Shown here: piece after piece, positions 17,430 to 24,681 of the stretch | How the letters are laid out: the number at the start of each line of letters is the position of its first letter | Numbering within the stretch: the stretch's first letter is position 1 | Assembly: GCA_046330935.1 (NCBI GenBank) | Contig: JAXLRU010000003.1 | Location: 434,001-498,000 of the forward strand | DNA: 64,000 nt | Direction of reading: 5' to 3' | DNA from: JAXLRU01 sp046330935 | GTDB lineage: Bacteria; Actinomycetota; Actinomycetes; Actinomycetales; Kineosporiaceae | The notes under the pieces: model-generated | Told to the model about the DNA's origin: nothing | The model's database searches: none | The model's input: the letters and a program-made list of their open reading frames with translations, nothing else | Program-made: the position numbers and the translations under genes

Positions 17430-18425
17430 TCAGCCCTCGTCGCCGCCGAACAGCATCCGCGCCAGCATCGTGAGGATCACCGCGAGGCCCCCGACGATCG
17501 CCGTCCACGACCATGCCCAGCCGACGGTGGCCGTGAGCGCCACGAACGCGACGACCGTCACCACCAGCGTGATCGCCGAGTAGATGCCGAACCGGGCGGC
17601 CACCTCGGGGTGCTCGGTGAACCGGTCGCTCGGCACCGGCTGCGCGGCCGAGAGCTGCAGCACCCACGCCTTGTGCCGGTTGGTCTGCCCGGCGGCGAGC
17701 CCGGCGAGGAGGGCGGCGCCTGCCAGCAGCGGGGCGACCGCCAGCGCGAGCCAGGTCACCTCCTGCCCGGGCCAGTACTGCCACGCCAGCCCGGCCGCCG
17801 CGAGCACCGCGCCCACCCCCGCGCCGTACCCGGTGGCGCGCAGGGCCGGCATCGGGTGGGTGGTCGTGGTCTCCTGCTGCAGGGCATCGGTGATCCATGC
17901 CCCCAGCGCGAGCGCGGTGACCAGGGCGAGAGTCAGGCGCGGCGCGCGGCCGGCGTCCGTCGCGGCCGCGAGGGCCACCCCGGCGAGCCCGCCGGCGGTG
18001 ACCGCCGCGAGCAGGACGGCCCGGACGACGTAGGCGGGGCGGGGTCGCACCCGGTGCACCGCACCCGCGTCGATCCAGGCCCTGGTCGTCCCCGCCGAAC
18101 CGGCGCCGTGCGGGGTAGCCGCACCGAGGCCGTGCGGGGTGTTCGCGCCGGGTGCCTGATCGCGCTGGTCGGGGGAGGCGGTGGCGGGCCCGGGCACGGC
18201 GGCCTCGACGAGGGCGCGGACGTCCCCCAGGCCGGCGAGCGCGCGGCGGGCCGCCTCCTCGGCGTCCATGCCGTCGGCGATCAGCTCGCCCACGCGGGCC
18301 ACCAGGTCGCAGCGCAGCTCCTCCTTGAGGTCGCGGCGCTCCTCCGTCATCGCGATGCCCGCGAAGGCGTCGTCGAGCAGGCGGTGCACGCGCAGCGTGG
18401 CGGCGGTGGTGTCGGGAATCGTCAT
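17430..18425 (-). CDS. Permease-prefix (HAAS) domain membrane protein
   Basis: 331 residues. The first ~70 residues form the permease prefix/HAAS signalling domain (RRDLKEELRCDLVARVGELIADGMDAEEA split across 30-60, then ARRALAGLGD), a helical module that typically partners PadR regulators. A disordered linker and seven or eight hydrophobic helices follow, ending GGDEG. ATG 18425 overlaps the stop of the PadR gene (TGATG), and GGAAGG lies upstream, so the two are coupled. What it senses or moves is unknown. Confidence 0.75.
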   Translation of the reverse strand: MTIPDTTAATLRVHRLLDDAFAGIAMTEERRDLKEELRCDLVARVGELIADGMDAEEAARRALAGLGDVRALVEAAVPGPATASPDQRDQAPGANTPHGLGAATPHGAGSAGTTRAWIDAGAVHRVRPRPAYVVRAVLLAAVTAGGLAGVALAAATDAGRAPRLTLALVTALALGAWITDALQQETTTTHPMPALRATGYGAGVGAVLAAAGLAWQYWPGQEVTWLALAVAPLLAGAALLAGLAAGQTNRHKAWVLQLSAAQPVPSDRFTEHPEVAARFGIYSAITLVVTVVAFVALTATVGWAWSWTAIVGGLAVILTMLARMLFGGDEG

Positions 18426-18832
18426 CACTGGGAGCGCCTTCCGGTCGGCGCGGCCGGGCGCGGGCCCAGGCCGAGGAGGTGGTCGATGATGTCGCGCGTG
18501 GCCTGCCAAGCGGCGAGGTTGCGCTGGTAGACGGCGCGGCCGGCGTCGGTGATCCGGTAGTACTTGCGCCGCCCGCCCTGCGTCTCGTCGCCCCAGTAGG
18601 ACTCGATCAGCCCGTCCTTCTGGAGGCGACGGTAGGTCGCGTAGAGCGTGGCTTCCTTGATCTCGTGGTCGCCCTCGGTGGCGCTGCGGATCCTCTTGTA
18701 GATCTCGAAGCCGTAGCTGTCCCCGCCGCGCAGGACGCCGAGCACGATCGTCTCGGTGTGACCGCGCAGCAGGTCCGTGGCCAGGACGGCCTCGCCCGGG
18801 GGGTGGCTCGGCGCCACCGTGTTCTCAACCAT
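18425..18832 (-). CDS. PadR-family transcriptional regulator
   Basis: 135-residue winged-helix repressor: LLRGHTETIVLGVLRGGDSYGFEIYKRI, then EATLYATYRRLQKDGLIESYW and GGRRKYYRITDAGR, a textbook PadR N-terminal domain, with a short dimerisation helix near the C-terminus. ATG 18832 is chosen over an upstream in-frame start at 18958 because homology starts there and an inverted repeat sits immediately upstream. First gene of the PadR-HAAS operon and likely its autorepressor. Confidence 0.88.
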   Translation of the reverse strand: MVENTVAPSHPPGEAVLATDLLRGHTETIVLGVLRGGDSYGFEIYKRIRSATEGDHEIKEATLYATYRRLQKDGLIESYWGDETQGGRRKYYRITDAGRAVYQRNLAAWQATRDIIDHLLGLGPRPAAPTGRRSQ

Positions 18833-18837
18833 GAGAA

Positions 18838-18858
18838 GTACTGTATCTGACACACTAC
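18838..18858 (-). promoter_or_regulatory. Inverted repeat, probable PadR operator
   Basis: Arms GTACTGT (18838-18844) and ACACTAC (18852-18858) match as an inverted repeat at 6 of 7 positions around a 7-base spacer, ending 5 bases upstream of the padR start codon. AT-rich relative to its surroundings, so it may also contain the -10 element. Confidence 0.5.
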
Positions 18859-18926
18859 CTAGCCACGCAAGAGCGAATCGTGGATCGAGAAGGGCCGGGT
18901 AGGGCCGCGCCGGCGCAGCGTGGGCC

Positions 18927-19105
18927 GGCCCACGGGCGTCAGCGCTCCTGCCGACCACGTCAGCGGCCCCGGCCCACGGGCGTCAGCGCTTCTGCCGACA
19001 ACGTCAGCGGACCCGGCCCACGGCGTCAGTGGTCCTGGTCGACGGCAGCAGTGGTCCTGGTCGACGGCAGCAGTGGTCCCGACGGCGTCAGTGGTCCTGG
19101 TCGAC
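18927..19105. repeat. Short tandem duplications behind the lipoprotein gene
   Basis: Three copies with a 44-bp period begin with GGCCCACGG at 18927, 18971 and 19015 (the third is shortened), followed by near-identical 22-bp units CAGTGGTCCTGGTCGACGG at 19027 and 19049. The same sequence reappears at 19089-19105, where it encodes the last residues of the lipoprotein. Confidence 0.75.
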
Positions 19106-19303
19106 GAACGTGGGTTCCTGCCCGGCCGGGAACCGCTCGTACCCCACCGGCGGCTCCTGCCCCACGGGCACGCACACCCGCCCGGTCTCGGGGAACTGCG
19201 TCGAGCGGGCGGGGTACTGCCCCTCCTCGCACATGCGCTCGCGGCAGCCCGACAGCGTCAGGACGGCGAGCAGGGCCAGGAGCACGGGGACGGTTCGGCG
19301 CAT
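19088..19303 (-). CDS. Small lipoprotein, SCO0607-like
   Basis: 71-residue exported protein: Arg-Arg N-region, hydrophobic stretch LLALLAVLTL and lipobox LSGC, so acylated Cys20 would anchor it to the membrane. The mature part has CEEGQYPARS and GRVCVPVGQEPPVGYERFPAG, which I associate with the SCO0607 family of actinobacterial lipoproteins (function unknown). The C-terminus (FVDQDH) is shorter than I expect for the family and is encoded by a repeated 17-bp sequence duplicated downstream. Confidence 0.6.
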   Translation of the reverse strand: MRRTVPVLLALLAVLTLSGCRERMCEEGQYPARSTQFPETGRVCVPVGQEPPVGYERFPAGQEPTFVDQDH

Positions 19304-19489
19304 GCCGGAAGCGTGGCGTCGCCGGGACGGCGTCCGACAGGGCAGCGCTACTCACCCGGGCGCGGGGTGAGGCCCACCTTGCGTGAGGCAGACCACGGCG
19401 ATTCCTCCCCCGATCGGGCTAACGGAACCGGTGACGGCTGCCGATGCCACGACGGAGACTGCAGGCGACCCGAACGAGACGAGGCTGAC

Positions 19490-19618
19490 ATGACCGCCCT
19501 GACCACCGTCACCGACGAGACCTTCGCCGTGTGGGCCGACGAGCTGCAGTGCCCGGTCTGCCACGCGATGGACGAGGGCTGCGACCCCGTCGTGTGCCGG
19601 GGCCTCGACGCCGACTGA
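19490..19618 (+). CDS. 42-residue cysteine-containing small protein
   Basis: Starts MTALTTVTDETFAVWADELQ and contains CPVCHAMDEGCDPVVC, a CxxC pair followed by two further Cys residues that could bind a metal. ATG 19490 is preceded by GAGG about 5 bases upstream. No family recognised. The reading frame is open much further upstream, but that part lies over repeats and has no protein-like character. Confidence 0.45.
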   Translation: MTALTTVTDETFAVWADELQCPVCHAMDEGCDPVVCRGLDAD

Positions 19619-19705
19619 TCGACGGGCCGGGGCGCCCCCACCGGTGCGCCCGTGCGTCCCCTGGTGTGCGCCCGGTGCTGCCCCCTACGCAGCGCCGAGG
19701 GCGGC

Positions 19706-20212
19706 TCAGCGCCGCCGCAGCGGCGAGGCGAGCATGGCGGCGATCGGCGGCAGCACCATCGCCACGAGCGTCATCGCGATCGCGACGCCCGGGGCGACCA
19801 GCCGCACCCACGTCCACGCGTTGGTGATCAGCAGCAGGCACGTGCCCATCACCCACAGGTAACGCCGCAACCGGCGGCGCTGATCGGCGTCACGCTCCGC
19901 CTCCAGCACCTCCGGCGACGGCGGGACGCGCTCCTCGACGGGCGCCGGGGGCGGTGTCGGCTCCGGGGGACGGTAGGGCGGGACGTCGCGCCCGGGCTGC
20001 CAGTGCGGGCCGCGCCGGATCCTGTCGACGATCACCCCGCCGTCCACCAGCGCCAGGGCCGCCACCAGCGCGAACGCGACCCCGACGGGGCCCAGCCCGT
20101 GGCCGACGCACCACCACGCACCGCCCACCGAGGTGACGAACCCGATGGCCGCCAGGGTCAGCCTCAGCCGCAACGGGCTGCGCGCGTGGGCCGGCTCGTC
20201 ACCGCTGCGCAT
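19706..20212 (-). CDS. Membrane protein with DUF6343-like and DUF3099-like parts
   Basis: 168 residues. The N-terminal GDEPAHARSPLRLRLTLA resembles the DUF6343 signature; two helices (about 15-60) are followed by a Pro-rich linker, then RRYLWVMGTCLLLI and ALVMVLPPIAAMLAS-like helices resembling DUF3099 (exact C-terminal text is LVAMVLPPIAAMLAS). If right, two usually separate small actinobacterial membrane domains are fused. Role unknown. Confidence 0.5.
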   Translation of the reverse strand: MRSGDEPAHARSPLRLRLTLAAIGFVTSVGGAWWCVGHGLGPVGVAFALVAALALVDGGVIVDRIRRGPHWQPGRDVPPYRPPEPTPPPAPVEERVPPSPEVLEAERDADQRRRLRRYLWVMGTCLLLITNAWTWVRLVAPGVAIAMTLVAMVLPPIAAMLASPLRRR

Positions 20213-20520
20213 CCGCCACCCCTCGCCGGCCCGGCCACCGCCGCGCCATCCTCGTCACCGTGTGTACCGGGGAACTCCACGCCCGGGCCGAGCGTCTAGC
20301 AGCCGAGGTCGTGCGGTCACGGTCATTCGCGCCCTGACCTGCACCTTCTCGGGTTTCACCGCTGGACATGCCCAGGGCGCACATGTGTACATTAAGCCGC
20401 CCCGTACCTGCCGTCGGTCGAGAGCGTCCCCGCCGTCCCCGGATCGGCGCGAACCGGAACAGCCCGTTCCGACACGCGCCCCTCGAGGACTTTCGTCGGG
20501 TGCCGATCCCGCCGCCGCGG
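20213..20520. other. Upstream region without recognised gene
   Basis: About 300 bp between the DUF3099-like gene and the flavodoxin promoter. An AT-richer stretch ACATGTGTACATTAAG near 20382-20397 could hold a promoter -10; nothing else is recognisable. Confidence 0.35.
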
Positions 20521-20546
20521 GCTTACGGTGCGAATGGCTCGGGTAC
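20521..20546 (+). promoter_or_regulatory. Possible SigB-type stress promoter of the flavodoxin gene
   Basis: GCTT (20521-20524), 16 bases, then GGGTAC (20541-20546) fits the GNNT-N14-16-GGGTAC pattern known for Streptomyces SigB-like sigma factors. The flavodoxin start follows 55 bp later. Confidence 0.35.
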
Positions 20547-20601
20547 TTGCGAGACACCGGCGTCCGCAAGCCGGGGCCACGTAGGCGAAAGGGTGACGTC
20601 G

Positions 20602-21129
20602 ATGACGACGGAACAGGGAGTGCTCGTCGCGTACGCGAGCCGCACCGGCACGACGGCCGCGATCGCCGAGTCGGTCGCCGCGTCGCTGCGCCTGACGGGA
20701 CTCGACGCCCACTGCTGCTCGGTGCGCGACGTCCACCGGATGGGGCACTGGGGCGCCATCGTCCTCGGCAGCGCGACCCACCGCGGCCGCTGGGACCTCG
20801 AGATGGTCGACTTCCTGCGGTTCCACCCCGAAGACCTCGCCATGCAGCCCCTCTACCTGTTCGAGACCGGTGAGGGCGTCGAGGGGACCCGCGGCATCGA
20901 GCGCTTCATCCGCCCCCTCCAGGTGCGCTCCCTGCGCTCGTTCAGCTCCCGCGCCTTCGTGCCCCGCGGCGGTCGCCGCCCCTGGCGCCGGGCCGTGCAC
21001 GCGCCCGTCGATCCCGCCCCGCCCGCCGACTGGGCCCGCGAGATCGCCTGCGACCTGCTGCTGCGCGAGCTGCACGCCGACCTCGCCGCGTGGGAGCGCC
21101 TCTGCGACGGGCCCGGGCGCCCCTCCTGA
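20602..21129 (+). CDS. Flavodoxin-domain protein (HemG-like flavodoxin_5 type)
   Basis: 175 residues. The FMN phosphate-binding loop is YASRTGTTAAIAES (about 10-23), followed by a HRMGHWGAIVLGSATHRGRW strand/loop corresponding to the second flavin loop. Such short actinobacterial flavodoxin domain proteins serve as electron carriers or reductases; substrate unknown. ATG 20602 has AAAGGG about 9 bases upstream; the long in-frame extension before it is not flavodoxin-like. Its C-terminal third is Arg/Ala-rich and less conserved. Confidence 0.75.
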   Translation: MTTEQGVLVAYASRTGTTAAIAESVAASLRLTGLDAHCCSVRDVHRMGHWGAIVLGSATHRGRWDLEMVDFLRFHPEDLAMQPLYLFETGEGVEGTRGIERFIRPLQVRSLRSFSSRAFVPRGGRRPWRRAVHAPVDPAPPADWAREIACDLLLRELHADLAAWERLCDGPGRPS

Positions 21130-21218
21130 CCGGCGACGCGGTATCAGTGGCACCCGGCTCGCCCACCTGGTGACGAGGCCGCCGCCGCGGCGGCCCGTCC
21201 GCCGACCGGAGGTGTGCG

Positions 21219-21308
21219 ATGTCCGCCCTGATCCAGCTCCTGCCGTTCCTCAGCGGGTTCAACCCCGCGATCTACGACGTGATCTTCCCCCGCGGCCCGA
21301 TCGGGTGA
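21219..21308 (+). CDS. 29-residue hydrophobic small protein
   Basis: Sequence begins MSALIQLLPFLSGFNPAIYD and continues VIFPRGPIG. A perfect GGAGG lies 6 bases upstream of the ATG, and a strong terminator hairpin follows 12 bases after the stop, framing it as a genuine short gene. Amphipathic and hydrophobic, so a membrane or signal peptide is possible. No family recognised. Confidence 0.55.
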   Translation: MSALIQLLPFLSGFNPAIYDVIFPRGPIG

Positions 21309-21320
21309 CCGCGGGAGCCG

Positions 21321-21352
21321 AAGGGCCGCGACGCATCCGCGTCGCGGCCCTT
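21321..21352 (+). terminator. Strong stem-loop terminator
   Basis: Perfect 14-bp stem AAGGGCCGCGACGC (21321-21334), loop ATCC, complementary arm 21339-21352 ending CCCTT. It lies just after the 29-residue gene. No long T run follows, as is common in GC-rich actinobacteria. Confidence 0.75.
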
Positions 21353-21546
21353 CCGCGCTCCTGGTGCGAGTGTCGTTGGCGCTCGGCGCGGCTGGGGCGT
21401 GGGGCGGGCCGGCGACCGGCGTGTGAGGTTGGCCATGGTCGGCGGCTCGGGCGCCGTGCGGGCCCCCCGCCGGTGGTAAGCCTGGTTCGTCCCGATCACC
21501 GCGGGTGCGCCCGCGGCCATGCCCACGCCGTCCCGGAGCCGCCGCC

Positions 21547-22098
21547 ATGCCCGCGCAGCCTCAGCGCCCCCTGCCGCCCGCCGACGCCTGCGGGGTCGCC
21601 ACCTCGGGTGCTGCTGCCGACCGGCCGGTCGCGCGGCCGACCGCGACGATCGCGCTGGCCTCGGCCGCGGCCCTGCTGTGCTTCGGCGTCGTCGGGCTGT
21701 GGGCGGGGCACGGCCGGCAGGCACGGGTCTCGCCCGACGCCGTCGTCGTCGACGGCGGCGCCGCGCAGGTGGTGGTGCACCCGGGCGCGGTCGTGGCCGA
21801 CCCCTCGGCGTCGGCCGAAGCGGGTGCCGCGCTCCCCGACGGCTGGCCGATCGGCATGCTCCCGGCGCGCTTCGCGGTGCGCTCCACCGGCGCCGTCGGC
21901 GACCTGCTGGTCGTCACCGGCAGCCTGCCGCGCGCCGACGTCGACACCTGGACGTCGTCCCTCGTCGGCGTCTGGGGCGTGACCGGGCGCCACGGCGCGG
22001 ACGCGACGTCGCCGGAGCGGCTCGAGCTGCGCGGCGGCGGCGTGATCACCGTGCAGGCGGGAGACCCCGCGCTCGTCGAGGTGATCCTCAAGGGGTGA
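21547..22098 (+). CDS. Membrane-anchored hypothetical protein, 183 aa
   Basis: N-terminal Pro/Ala-rich cytoplasmic tail, a single membrane helix (about 33-53, ALASAAALLCFGVVGLW), then an ~130-residue outer domain rich in beta-type sequence (DAVVVDGGAAQVVVHPGAVV, later LELRGGGVITVQAG). No family recognised. Ends 11 bp inside the convergent CopC gene. Confidence 0.55.
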   Translation: MPAQPQRPLPPADACGVATSGAAADRPVARPTATIALASAAALLCFGVVGLWAGHGRQARVSPDAVVVDGGAAQVVVHPGAVVADPSASAEAGAALPDGWPIGMLPARFAVRSTGAVGDLLVVTGSLPRADVDTWTSSLVGVWGVTGRHGADATSPERLELRGGGVITVQAGDPALVEVILKG

Positions 22099-22720
22099 GC
22101 GGTGGTGCTCCCTCGCTGGGGCCGCTCGGGGTCGGGCCGCTCGGCTCGGGCGCTCCGGGCGCGGCGCGACGGGTGCGCAGGACCGCGACGGCGACCCCTG
22201 CGAGCAGGACCGCGACGATCGCGGCGCCGCCCACCGTCGTCGTCGACATGCCCTCGCTCGCTGCTCCGCCGACGCTGAGCGTGTAGGCGCCCTTGACCCG
22301 GTGGCCGTCCGCCGGGGTGATCGTGTAGGTCAGCTCGTAGCTGCCCGCGGCCAGCGGGCTCGTCGTGACCAGCAGGGTGTCGAACCCCTGGGTCGCGACC
22401 GCGACCACCCTGTCGCCGCCGTCCGCCCCCCGCGGGAGGACCCGCACCTCCTGGGTGCCCGACGTGTCGAGGTCCTGGAAGTGCAACCGGACCCGCGTCG
22501 TCCCCACGGCGGCGACGTCGTCGGCCCCCGGGTCGGCGTCCAGCAGGCGACTGTGGGCCAGCGCCGCCGGCGTGCCGCCGAGCCACACGACCAGGGCGCA
22601 CGCGAGGACGGCGACCCCCCGCCGTCGCGCCGCGGTCCGGTCGGGCCCGCGCCGGGCGCGAGTTCCGGGACGTGGGGGCGGCGCGTGGCGGTGGGGCGGG
22701 GTCGGGTGGTGGCTCGGCAC
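22088..22720 (-). CDS. CopC-domain copper-binding protein with C-terminal membrane anchor
   Basis: 210 residues. A signal peptide (basic start, VAVLACALVVWLGG) ends at AALAHS; the mature His1 is the expected N-terminal copper ligand of CopC. The domain ends TPADGHRVKGAYTLSV, matching the family SADGH motif with the second His. A C-terminal helix (VGGAAIVAVLLAGVAVAVL) anchors it outside the cell. GTG 22720 is chosen as the in-frame start that includes the signal peptide. It lies directly behind the CDF exporter gene (23 bp), possibly in one metal-handling operon. Confidence 0.8.
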   Translation of the reverse strand: MPSHHPTPPHRHAPPPRPGTRARRGPDRTAARRRGVAVLACALVVWLGGTPAALAHSRLLDADPGADDVAAVGTTRVRLHFQDLDTSGTQEVRVLPRGADGGDRVVAVATQGFDTLLVTTSPLAAGSYELTYTITPADGHRVKGAYTLSVGGAASEGMSTTTVGGAAIVAVLLAGVAVAVLRTRRAAPGAPEPSGPTPSGPSEGAPPLTP

Positions 22721-22743
22721 GGTCCGAGTATGCGACGGGCCGG

Positions 22744-23898
22744 TCAGTGGTCGGGGTAGGCGTGGACGAGGGCGGTGGCGAGCTTCGGCACGGCGCGGGT
22801 CAGGCGCTCCTCGGCGTCGTGGGCGAGGCGGTGCGCGTCGTGCACGGTCGCGTCGGCGTCGATGGTGAGGTCGGCCTCGGCGTGCAGGCGGTGGCCGACC
22901 CAGCGCATCCGCACCGCCTTCACCTCCGTGACGCCGGGCTGGGCCGCCAGGGCGCGCTCGGCGGCGTCGACCAGCTCGGGGTCGACGGCGTCCATGAGTC
23001 GGCGGTAGATGTCGCGGGCGGCCGTGCGCAGGACGCCGAGGATCGCGACCGTGATCACCAGGCCGATGATCGGGTCGGCGAGGCGCCAGCCCGCTGCCAC
23101 CCCGGCCGCCCCGACGACGACCGCCAGCGACGTCAGGCCGTCGGTGCGGGCGTGCAGGCCGTCCGCGACCAGCGCGGCCGAGCCGATCCGGCGACCCACG
23201 CGGATCCGGTAGACCGCGACCAGCTCGTTGCCCACGAACCCGATCACCCCGGCCGCGGCCACCCAGCCCAGGCGCGTCACCGGCTGCGGGTCGAGCAGCC
23301 GGTCGATCGCCTCCCAGCCGGCCACGACCGCCGACAGCGCGATCATCGCGATGACGAACACCCCTGCCAGATCCTCCGCGCGGCCGTAGCCGTAGGTGTA
23401 GCGGCGGGTGGCCGGGCGGCGTCCCACGACGAACGCGATCCACAACGGCACCGCCGTGAGCGCGTCCGACACGTTGTGGATCGTGTCGGCCAGCAGCGCC
23501 ACCGACGACGACGCCAGCGCCACCACCAGCTGCAGCACCGCCGTCACGCCCAGCGCCACCAGGCTGATCTTCACCGCGCGGACACCCTGCGCGCTGCCCG
23601 TCAGCGCGTCGTCCACCGAGTCCGCCGCGTCGTGGCTGTGCGGGGCGACGATGCCCTTGATCAGGCCCAGCAGGCCGCTGGGGTGGTCGTGGTCGTGCGC
23701 GTCGTGGTCGTGCGTGTCGTGGTCGTGGCCCTCGTGCGCGTGACTGTCGTGGTCGTGCGCGTGGTCACCGTGGTCGTGGTGCTCGGGCGCGTGGCCACCG
23801 TGGTCGTGGCCCTCGTGCTCGTCGTGGTCGTGGTGCTCGGGCGCGTGGCCGTCGCGGATGTGCCCCTCGCCGGGGCGCGCTGCGTCGACGTCGCTCAT
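22744..23898 (-). CDS. Cation diffusion facilitator metal/H+ antiporter with His-rich N-terminus
   Basis: 384 residues. Residues 12-75 are an extreme HDH/HEGHDH repeat zone that likely binds or senses metal; the DNA there is a low-complexity GTGGTCGTG run. Then six membrane helices with transport-site residues DTIHNVSD (TM2, H-x3-D) and DGLHARTD (TM5, H-x3-D), suggesting Zn(II)-type selectivity, and a ferredoxin-like cytoplasmic C-domain. ATG overlaps the ArsR stop (ATGA), so expression is coupled to the metalloregulator. Confidence 0.9.
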   Translation of the reverse strand: MSDVDAARPGEGHIRDGHAPEHHDHDEHEGHDHGGHAPEHHDHGDHAHDHDSHAHEGHDHDTHDHDAHDHDHPSGLLGLIKGIVAPHSHDAADSVDDALTGSAQGVRAVKISLVALGVTAVLQLVVALASSSVALLADTIHNVSDALTAVPLWIAFVVGRRPATRRYTYGYGRAEDLAGVFVIAMIALSAVVAGWEAIDRLLDPQPVTRLGWVAAAGVIGFVGNELVAVYRIRVGRRIGSAALVADGLHARTDGLTSLAVVVGAAGVAAGWRLADPIIGLVITVAILGVLRTAARDIYRRLMDAVDPELVDAAERALAAQPGVTEVKAVRMRWVGHRLHAEADLTIDADATVHDAHRLAHDAEERLTRAVPKLATALVHAYPDH

Positions 23899-24347
23899 GA
23901 CCGACCTCCCGCGGTGGTGACGGTCCGCGGCGCTGCGCCCGGATCCCGGTGGTGGGGCGGGACGCCCGCCCCGGCGTGCTCGGCGTGGTGCAGGGCGTCG
24001 GTGACCAGCCGCGCGACGTGGCCGCTGTCGAGCCGGTAGTGCACGGTCGTCCCCTCGCGCCGCGTGCGCACCAGGCGGGCCGCGCGCAGTTTCGCCAGGT
24101 GCTGCGAGACCGTCGCCGGCGGCCTGGCCACCTGCTCGGCGAGGACGCCCACCGACAGCTCGCCGTCGATCAGCGCCCGCACGATCCTCACCCGGGTGCC
24201 GTCGGACAGCAGCCGGAACACCTCGACCGCCCGCTCGACGACGTCAGGGTGATCCGCAGCGTGGGCCGAGTCCACGACGTCAGCGGAGTCCACCGCGTCG
24301 GCAGTGCCTGCGAGGTCGTGCACCACGTGGGCCATATCTGCGTGCAT
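23895..24347 (-). CDS. ArsR/SmtB-family metal-sensing repressor
   Basis: 150 residues with a His/Asp-rich N-terminal tail, winged-helix DNA-binding region (LSVGVLAEQVARPPATVSQH, LAKLRAARLV) and a C-terminal helix DSGHVARLVTDALHHAEH, whose His spacing (11 and 14 residues from the first) matches the alpha-5 zinc site of CzrA, though the Asp ligand is shifted by one. It should release its operator when zinc or cobalt is high and allow export by the downstream CDF protein. ATG 24347 sits in the operator palindrome; ATG 24335 is an alternative. Confidence 0.88.
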   Translation of the reverse strand: MHADMAHVVHDLAGTADAVDSADVVDSAHAADHPDVVERAVEVFRLLSDGTRVRIVRALIDGELSVGVLAEQVARPPATVSQHLAKLRAARLVRTRREGTTVHYRLDSGHVARLVTDALHHAEHAGAGVPPHHRDPGAAPRTVTTAGGRS

Positions 24348-24356
24348 GCGCAGATA
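24335..24356 (-). promoter_or_regulatory. ArsR/SmtB operator overlapping start and -10
   Basis: Perfect 8-bp arms TATCTGCG (24335-24342) and CGCAGATA (24349-24356) with centre TGCATG. On the minus strand a TACTAT -10 (24359-24354) lies 6 bases before the ATG at 24347, so the mRNA may be leaderless with the operator covering the start site. Confidence 0.75.
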
Positions 24357-24622
24357 GTAAGCCGAGCAGGTAACAGATGCCCATCCGAGAGCGCTCCACC
24401 CCGACCACCCCAGATCCGCAGCGTCCGTGAGCGAGGCGGCCTGAGAGAGGGCCCGAGCTCACGGAGGCTGCTCATCTGGATCCCGCCGAGGTGGCCCAGC
24501 CCGACGCACGTCACTCAGGGGCGTGTGCGACCACGGACAGCGATGCTCGGGGGCCGTCGGTCGAGGCCCCGTCATGATCGCGGCCCAGCCATCACCCCTG
24601 CGCCGGGCTGCGGCCGGCCTTT

Positions 24623-24661
24623 GGGGACGCTCCGCGCGGTATGAGCGCGAGGAGCGTCCCC
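24623..24661 (-). terminator. Terminator hairpin after the beta-helix gene
   Basis: Perfect 11-bp arms GGGGACGCTCC (24623-24633) and GGAGCGTCCCC (24651-24661), extended inward by GCGC/GCGC, 21 bases beyond the stop of the minus-strand gene at 24682. The rest of 24357-24622 shows no gene. Confidence 0.7.
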
Positions 24662-24681
24662 CAAGCCTGGGCGGCCCGCCG

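Noticed and set aside
16557..17583. Overlapping open frames with repeated MPALGTVCD-like starts
   Set aside because: Created by the 92-bp repeat; the period is not a multiple of three, so no continuous protein is encoded.
23680..23850. GTGGTCGTG-rich low-complexity DNA as a microsatellite
   Set aside because: It simply encodes the His/Asp-rich metal-binding N-terminus of the CDF exporter.
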